Part shown: positions 5,938 through 10,958 of the stretch, one piece after another | How positions within the stretch are numbered: position 1 is the stretch's first letter | Layout of the letters: every line of letters starts with the position of its first letter | DNA from: Trachipleistophora hominis | Lineage: Eukaryota > Microsporidia > Pleistophoridae | Reading direction: 5' to 3' | NCBI GenBank assembly: GCA_000316135.1 | Contig: JH993810.1 | Span: 2,705 to 13,662 of the forward strand | DNA length: 10,958 nt | The notes under the pieces: generated by a model | What the model saw: only the letters and a program-made list of their open reading frames with translations | What the model was told of the DNA's origin: nothing | Databases searched by the model: none | Made by a program: the position numbers and the translations under genes

Positions 5938-7559
5938 GGTGTAGTAAATGATGATAAGGATTAACAAAAGATAAAAAATGACGATAAATGATAATAAGTG
6001 ATAGTAAATGATAATAAATGATAACTAATTATGATGAAAGATAATAAATGATAATAAATGATTGTATTACTAGACTGATACGTTTTAATGGGGAAGGCTT
6101 CTATTAAAATAATTAATTTATTCAAACTTGTCTATAAGGAGTCTGTCCTTAGTTAAAATAATTGTTTTATAATTAAGGATCATCATTTGAAGAGAATCTT
6201 TAACTTAATGTTAAGAGATAATAATAAAAAGGTTAATTAAATGAACATTTATAAAAGATTAAATAAAGAAGATTGGTTTGGTATAATTATTATAATTAAG
6301 AATGGTTAATGTTTTAATAACGATTATTATCTTTATTTATAGATTGAGGATTATTATCTTTATTTATAAATTAAGGATTTTTATGGTGTGATGTAGTGTC
6401 GTGAGGAGTAACTGGAGTAATAAATAAATTTAGTATTAATTATAAAGTTATTTATAACACTTAGAATTAACGATGTTATAAATATTGTAATGTTATAGAT
6501 GTTAAAATGAACATAAGAGTATAAATGGTTATGTTTTGAATTATTAATCCTCATAACAGTAATTTACTTACAGTTGTAGTTGAGGATTACTGCTCATTAT
6601 GACATATGGAAGTAGTTTTATTAACTAAGGGGCTATTAAAGATAAAACTACGATAGAAAGTCTATCATTAATGAACGTTACTCCTCATTGCAATATTCAA
6701 TCTTTCTTGTTAATTACGGTTATAATTTATTGGAGAGAGAATACGTGTTATAAGGTAGGAATAGATAAAACTCTTTTAACGAAGAAAGTATTGGTATGGT
6801 ATGCAGGAATACTACGGTACTTATCATTTTTATATGTTTTAGTCTGTTTTAGACATCATGGCTACAGATGATTACTTACTATACCTGGTACACGTAATGT
6901 AGGGAGAATTGTACAATAATCTATAACTTTTTATTTGTGATTAACTACCAAGTACAAGTTTATTTTGCACGATCTGTGATCAACCTTCGGTCTTTCTTAT
7001 TGTTCATGATATTTTATACCTTGGCAAGATGGTAATTAAATTTAATTTAGTTTATTTGTACGTAGAATTATAGTTTCATTCATATCAGAATAAAATAAAT
7101 TTGATGTAATAGAAAATCGTACTATAATTGTTAAAAGTAGTACCTTCTCATGTAAACATTAAATAAAGTATCCTCTTTAAGTAACAATAATGAATATACG
7201 ACCATGTTAATTAAAGAATATTTAATTAGTGCAATGATTATCTTTAGCTTAAGACATTCATCCGATAAACAAACTCTTTTATCACATGTATCGTGGTATT
7301 AAAATTGAGGATATTTCAGATGTTTAGTCCATTCTATTAATTTGTACTTTATTAATGGTTATTACACTGTAACTGTTAATATGCGATGTTAAATCATAAA
7401 TTAAGTAAATGTCTCTTTTAAATTGTACTAACGTAAAATAAATGAAAAGCTGTGAAGTAACTGTCACTCTCTAATAAAATTATGATTGTACCACATGTAT
7501 GATATGTAAATAAAAATGGTAAAAACTTATAATGGTGAGAACGTAATAATATTGTTGTA
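5938..7559. other. AT-rich intergenic spacer
   Basis: 1.6 kb of AT-rich DNA. 5938-6065 is a run of GATAATAAATG-like words. 6322-6375 is a two-copy 27-bp tandem repeat. A 66-codon ATG frame at 6671-6871 encodes two hydrophobic stretches but lacks the CCC motif at its start and resembles nothing I recognise; I do not call it. I see no tRNA-like or rRNA-like sequence. Confidence 0.6.
6322..6375. repeat. 27-bp tandem repeat, two copies
   Basis: GATTATTATCTTTATTTATA, followed by RATTRAG, occurs at 6322-6348 and 6349-6375 with two substitutions. Confidence 0.75.
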
Positions 7560-7760
7560 TCAGATGTAGGATACGTAGGTAAAAACGTTTATTTTTAATT
7601 TACATTCCTTTATTCCACTATATTCTGTAGATTTATCAATTAAATTACGTTTCTTTACCTTATCTACTCCACATGACAAACATTTAGATAAACTGGTGTA
7701 ACCACAATTGGCATTCACCAACGATACGACCAACACTACAAAATTAACTACGCAATACAT
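7560..7760 (-). CDS. Possible small secreted Cys-containing protein
   Basis: A 66-residue ATG frame on the minus strand ending in TGA. Residues 4-15 (VVNFVVLVVSLV) form a hydrophobic core and VNA at 15-17 fits a signal-peptidase site, which predicts a mature peptide of about 49 residues starting NCGYTSL. The mature part has four cysteines (C19, C27, C30, C53) including a CLSC pair, and a Lys/Arg-rich middle. The open frame continues five codons upstream without an ATG, so the start at 7760 is the first eukaryotic choice. It is divergent from the 359-residue gene, with 84 bases between the two starts. A CCCC (minus strand) lies 43 bases upstream at 7804-7807, further than in the other genes. 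I do not recognise a family. In AT-rich DNA such a frame can arise by chance. Confidence 0.38.
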   Translation of the reverse strand: MYCVVNFVVLVVSLVNANCGYTSLSKCLSCGVDKVKKRNLIDKSTEYSGIKECKLKINVFTYVSYI

Positions 7761-7844
7761 TACGAACAACAACACTTAAAAACAACAGTATTTCATTTCA
7801 AAAGGGGCGCTATTCTATCAAGAACCAATCACACCTCCCGAACA
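7761..7844. promoter_or_regulatory. Divergent intergenic region with CCC motif before the + gene
   Basis: 84 bases separate the ATG at 7760 (minus) from the ATG at 7845 (plus). CACCTCCCGAACA precedes the + start, with the CCC at 7837-7839, five bases before the ATG and in the same style as RPS2 and SPT6. On the other strand GCGCCCC at 7804-7810 may serve the leftward gene. If both genes are real, this is a compact bidirectional promoter. Confidence 0.45.
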
Positions 7845-8924
7845 ATGCCTTATCAAATATTTCACTATCAAAAAAATCACCCTATTATGGTGGACCAGGG
7901 TGTTCTTTACATGTTGCCGTACATTCTTCCGCTTCTACTGTGTACGTACGTGATGTGCTACCATTACACCAATTTACATCGCTTGAAACGAAATATAAAC
8001 TTTCCTACTGGGAATGACAGCTTTTATATTGTGAGGAGGAATCCTTGGAGTAATAGGATGAGTATTTTGTATACGGGGAATAGGAAAGAGGAGTTTAAAA
8101 CTGATGATTTCGTGTTTGAACACGATAATGATACGCAAAAATGCAAAATAATTAAGTTGAACGATATCAAGAATGATGATAAACAGTTGGATGAAGAGTT
8201 GGGAAATCAAGACAAACTACCAGTTGATGATCAACAAGACAAAAATCACAGTTATAAAACGAGTACGCAGTTTAGCATGGGACGAGCAACAACGCTACAA
8301 ATAATATCAGATATAGAAGATATATGGAAAAGAAAGTTACAGCAGAAACCATACGATGCGTACAACTTTATGGTGACGGCGTATACAAACCTATTCGTGC
8401 AATTACGTGTACGTGTGCACAACAATTATTTGTATATTTACGCTGACCGGTCGGACATTGTCCCCTTCGACATCGTTTATCTGCCAGAAATCGGCAAATT
8501 TAATTTTGAAAGCGGCAATTTTATTGATTTACTGAATCTTATGAATGAAAATAACACTATTATGGAAAAAACAGATGATGACACCTTAAATACCTTTGGG
8601 GTGTTCATAAGTAACGGCTTTCTTGATGATCACGTGCTGTTGGTGAAAAAGGGGATGATAGCCTGTTTTAGGGGATTGAATGTTCTCTTTATTTGTTACT
8701 TGGAACGGAGATATTCATTCGGTGGTGATACGGTTATTATAAGGTTTAAAGGTAGAAAAATGTGTACGTGGTCGATGCTGAAGAATAAGTTTCTGATTTT
8801 TGTTATAAAAAGGAATAAAATAGCATATAAAACGGCACGGGAGTATTTCGAATCGCTTGACAAGACGCGGTTGTATACAACATTGCAACCAACACAGAGC
8901 AATAAAGAAGGTCTTGTTTTTTGA
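7845..8924 (+). CDS. One-TM orphan protein, 359 residues
   Basis: I do not recognise a family with confidence. Residues 20-41 form one hydrophobic segment (LPYILPLLLCTYVMCY inside it) followed by the basic HRLKRN, suggesting a membrane anchor with the bulk on the cytosolic side. Residues 60-108 look beta-rich, 107-136 is a charged Asp/Lys/Gln linker, and 147-345 is a mixed alpha/beta region with several beta-like stretches (LYIYA, HVLLVKK, DTVIIRFK). The order anchor, small beta domain, larger domain recalls lipid-transfer proteins of the Nvj2/TEX2 type (TM, PH, SMP), but no signature residues establish that. The start at 7845 is preferred over M15 because CCC sits five bases before it. The stop follows a six-T run, and coding-like sequence continues in the -1 frame (8906-9028), so the C-terminus may be truncated by a frameshift. 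Confidence 0.85.
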   Translation: MPYQIFHYQKNHPIMVDQGVLYMLPYILPLLLCTYVMCYHYTNLHRLKRNINFPTGNDSFYIVRRNPWSNRMSILYTGNRKEEFKTDDFVFEHDNDTQKCKIIKLNDIKNDDKQLDEELGNQDKLPVDDQQDKNHSYKTSTQFSMGRATTLQIISDIEDIWKRKLQQKPYDAYNFMVTAYTNLFVQLRVRVHNNYLYIYADRSDIVPFDIVYLPEIGKFNFESGNFIDLLNLMNENNTIMEKTDDDTLNTFGVFISNGFLDDHVLLVKKGMIACFRGLNVLFICYLERRYSFGGDTVIIRFKGRKMCTWSMLKNKFLIFVIKRNKIAYKTAREYFESLDKTRLYTTLQPTQSNKEGLVF

Positions 8925-9028
8925 CTAAGATCATGGATATAGTTGGAGAGGACGTGTTTACATTGAAATACACCATTCATGTTGTGAATTACAAAATACC
9001 CGATGATACTGAGGCGCCAGATACGTAA
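8906..9028 (+). other. Coding-like continuation of the orphan gene in the -1 frame
   Basis: The 359-residue gene stops at 8922-8924, immediately after TTTTTT. Moving to the -1 frame at this run opens a stretch to a TAA at 9026-9028 that includes MDIVGEDVFTLKYTIHVV and a polar, acidic end (PDDTEAPDT). The sequence is less AT-rich than the spacer beyond it and its composition resembles the gene. Options are a missing T in the assembly, a real frameshift mutation, or a separate 31-residue ORF from the ATG at 8933. There is no direct evidence for programmed slippage. Confidence 0.4.
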
Positions 9029-10240
9029 CCGTTTACTTCGTTGGAATGTTTAATACCATCCATGTTTTATACAGGATCTACATAGAATTAGAGAAGTATA
9101 CATGCACCTTTCTTTTTTAACTGATGTGAGGATGCAACATATGCTCTTCTACCCAAATATAATCATTGCATGTATCTTTACCTGCTTATAATAGCATATA
9201 CATCGCTCTTAAGAACAACTAATCACATATTAAACCGTGATATATAATTAGATATTTATCTTTATAAAACTTTACAAATATTGCTTTGCTATGTGTTATT
9301 ATAGCATGTATTAGATCGTGTTCAGCACGAAAGAGAGTATTTCATCAATTACTTGATCAGTTAACTAAATATATACACCTAGTTTATTCTCTACTACTAC
9401 ACGACCATCATATCGCTGCTTTTCTAAGAGTAGTGCTAAATGATAACACTCACCTGATTCCACGGTCTATAATACCATAAACATGCGCTAGTAATAATTT
9501 TGGTTTCAGTTGCACGTATAAATAAACATTTTATAATAATTTATTGACTAACGATGATCTATTCGTGTTCTTTCAATACGTTATAATGATGTGTCTTAAA
9601 TACGAATACTTTTGTTAATGAAGGAAATTTTTAAATGCTAATTACGTCAATCCTATGTTTTGTACTTATCATTGCATTTGCAATCGTATTTTTCTACTCG
9701 GTTAAATTTTAGAAAAAAGTTTTTTAATTAAAAATACTTTTATTCTGTTGTTTATTAAAAATACATTCATTCCTAATCTGTTAGAAAAAGGAATTTAATA
9801 CGATCCGTGTACCTATCAACAGATCTGATAGATATGTATAATGTGATTGCAAAATAAACGAGTATTTAGCTTAAAAACAATCAACATATCATTGGTATGA
9901 GTTGTTTTGTTTGTATATTTTTTGTATTTTAAACAATCTTTTATTACGTGCTCTATTTTTGTTACGTTTCTTTTAGTTGCAAGTACAACAACGGTAAACG
10001 TTCAGGCGTAATTTATAATCAAAGCATCGTTACCATATCAATCGTTTTATCTAATACTGCCAATTAATCCTGTTCTTGTTATAGAACATTGTTTTAATGT
10101 AGTGCTTGTTATAGAATGATGGTAGAAATACTTAATTTTATGATAGTAAGTTTATCAAATTAAGATCCGATAGGTGATAAACTGGTTCTTTGTATACATG
10201 AACATTCAATTTAAGATTTATTTATGATAACGAAATTGAA
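9029..10240. other. AT-rich intergenic spacer
   Basis: 1.2 kb of AT-rich DNA without a convincing gene. A 64-codon frame at 9286-9480 has no ATG and no recognisable motif. A 26-codon ATG frame (9635-9712) is listed separately with low confidence. TTATTAAAAATAC words recur near 9725-9760. I saw no tRNA box B sequence. Confidence 0.55.
9635..9712 (+). CDS. Possible 25-residue single-span membrane micropeptide
   Basis: An ATG-to-TAG frame that consists almost wholly of one hydrophobic helix (SILCFVLIIAFAIVFFYSV) ending in KF. Its third codon positions use C or G more often than the DNA around it. Tiny single-span subunits exist in eukaryotes, for example the Ost4-type oligosaccharyltransferase subunit, but no residue pattern identifies this one. 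T-rich DNA readily encodes hydrophobic runs by chance, and no CCC motif precedes it. Confidence 0.15.
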   Translation: MLITSILCFVLIIAFAIVFFYSVKF

Positions 10241-10437
10241 ATGTCATGACGGAAACTTTTTATAATGTGTCTGTAGGAGATAATACATTCGTAAATAAGA
10301 ACAGTTCGCTGTCTTTTTCTAAAAGTGATTTAATTAAAGAATATTTGTGAAATGGTTGAAGAATTAGTACTAATACAGAAAAATAGCGTTGCTACAAGAG
10401 AATGAAAACGAATTCACGGGAATAATGTCTTTTTTTG
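10241..10437 (+). other. Short overlapping coding-like frames, possible second gene relic
   Basis: Three consecutive short frames read like protein rather than random AT-rich sequence: 10246-10350 (34 residues, includes SLSFSKSDLIKEYL), then a frame opening at 10334 with MVEELVLIQKNSVATRE, then a third ending at a TAA near 10437 with LLQENENEFTGIM. They need two frame changes to join, so no intact gene exists. IQKNSVA and LLQENENEF are faintly like the histone H3 helix around FQSSAV/ALQEA, which is suggestive only because a probable H2A relic lies next to them. Confidence 0.2.
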
Positions 10438-10468
10438 ACTAAAAGGGTTTTATTTAAAAATCTGGTGA

Positions 10469-10766
10469 CTAACCTTCCATCTTATTATCATCATTATCGT
10501 TTAAATCATCTTCTGCATTCTCATTATCAACAGCAAAAATAATCAATTTCGTTGCTGGCCCGCTAGAACTTCAACCATGGCCACCGGCCTTTGATTTAAG
10601 GAGGAAATCAGTGCGCCACCTAGCGCAACACCTCTGCGCGCACCTTCACAACAACAGAAAGGTATGCTGCAACCGCAGCAGTGACCTTAACATGCAAGTT
10701 ATAACTTGTGCGACATTTCCCTCCCAGAAGTACCAAACTAAGCGCCCAGGAGTTCGTTAAGCTGTG
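10469..10766 (-). pseudogene. Decayed histone H2A / H2A.Z gene
   Basis: A GC-rich patch in AT-rich spacer. On the minus strand one frame is open from 10766 to a TAG at 10620-10622 and has no ATG. It encodes KCRTSYNLHVKVTAAV, which aligns without gaps to the H2A.Z-type loop K-x-R-T-x(4)-x-x-V-x-x-T-A-A-V, then YLSVVVKVRAEVL, which fits YLSAVLEYLTAEVL with one residue lost. The match continues in a second frame (LGGALISSL, like LAGNAxKDL) and in a third (KSKAGGHG, a TGA at 10571-10573, then ATKLIIFAVDNENAED, like PRHLQLAIRxDEEL), ending in an acidic tail and a TAG at 10469-10471. At least two frame changes and two internal stops mean it cannot make a normal histone. An intact H2A gene is expected elsewhere. 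Sequencing error near a contig end is the main alternative. Confidence 0.55.
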
Positions 10767-10958
10767 CTACTATAAACATGAATTTTTTAGAGCGACTATC
10801 AAAAAGAGTCGTGATAAATGTCGTTAGAGGTTATTTTGTTTTTTAACCACAAATTCATTTTTTCTTTACTAAATATTCCTTTTTATAAAGATAGCTGCCT
10901 ATAAACATCATTACCTCACATACCTACATTTTTTTGCATCACTGGACCGGCCATCACC

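Noticed and set aside
6671..6871. 66-codon ATG frame with two hydrophobic stretches
   Set aside because: No CCC motif before the start, no recognisable family, and AT-rich composition like its surroundings. GGGG lies about 40 bases upstream, but that alone is not convincing.
9286..9480. 64-codon open stretch in the right-hand spacer
   Set aside because: It opens with TTG and contains no ATG, so a eukaryotic start is lacking, and no motif is seen.
10778..10846. 22-residue plus-strand ATG frame after TATAAAC
   Set aside because: It is very short, with no CCC motif or family, and it adjoins the H2A relic on the other strand. Chance is the simplest explanation.
10905..10958. Possible gene edge at the right end (ACCGGCCATCACC)
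   Set aside because: All minus-strand frames entering from the edge stop within about 16 codons, and nothing recognisable is seen.

Overview
The window looks like microsporidian (fungal-related eukaryotic parasite) nuclear DNA. It encodes a eukaryotic-type 40S ribosomal protein S2 (uS5), a compact 959-residue Spt6 transcription elongation factor and a miniature PP1 inhibitor-2. None of the three needs an intron. Coding DNA of medium to high GC sits as islands in very AT-rich, repeat-laden intergenic DNA. A CCC-containing motif lies 1 to 22 bases before four predicted starts, as described for microsporidian promoters. The long intergenic stretches fit a larger-genome microsporidium (Trachipleistophora/Vavraia-like), but the species call is only a guess.

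Layout, left to right. 1-70: low-complexity DNA. 71-280 (-): inhibitor-2-like protein. 326-1458: AT-rich spacer with a degenerate palindromic tandem array (356-595), a 50-bp tandem repeat (1011-1130) and a 52-bp direct repeat (1224-1356). 1459-2193 (+): RPS2. 2194-2933: spacer whose strand composition flips from G-rich to almost G-free near 2400. 2934-5813 (+): SPT6, with two low-complexity insertions. 5814-7559: AT-rich spacer with small tandem repeats and no convincing gene. 7560-7760 (-) and 7845-8924 (+): a divergent pair, namely a possible 66-residue secreted Cys protein and a 359-residue one-TM orphan whose 3' end may be frameshifted. 8925-10468: AT-rich spacer with two doubtful micro-ORFs. 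10469-10766 (-): a GC-rich patch that reads as a decayed histone H2A/H2A.Z gene, broken in several places.

The recognised genes serve general cell functions (translation, transcription elongation through chromatin, PP1 control) and do not form a pathway or operon. The strongest unexplained signal is a sawtooth of strand asymmetry. Each transcription unit on + starts in a C-rich, G-depleted flank and ends in a G-rich, C-depleted one; for example, hand counts give 149 C to 3 G in 2521-2880 and 59 G to 4 C in 5821-6000. The skew also resets once inside SPT6. I found no mobile element, CRISPR array, tRNA, rRNA or virus-like gene.
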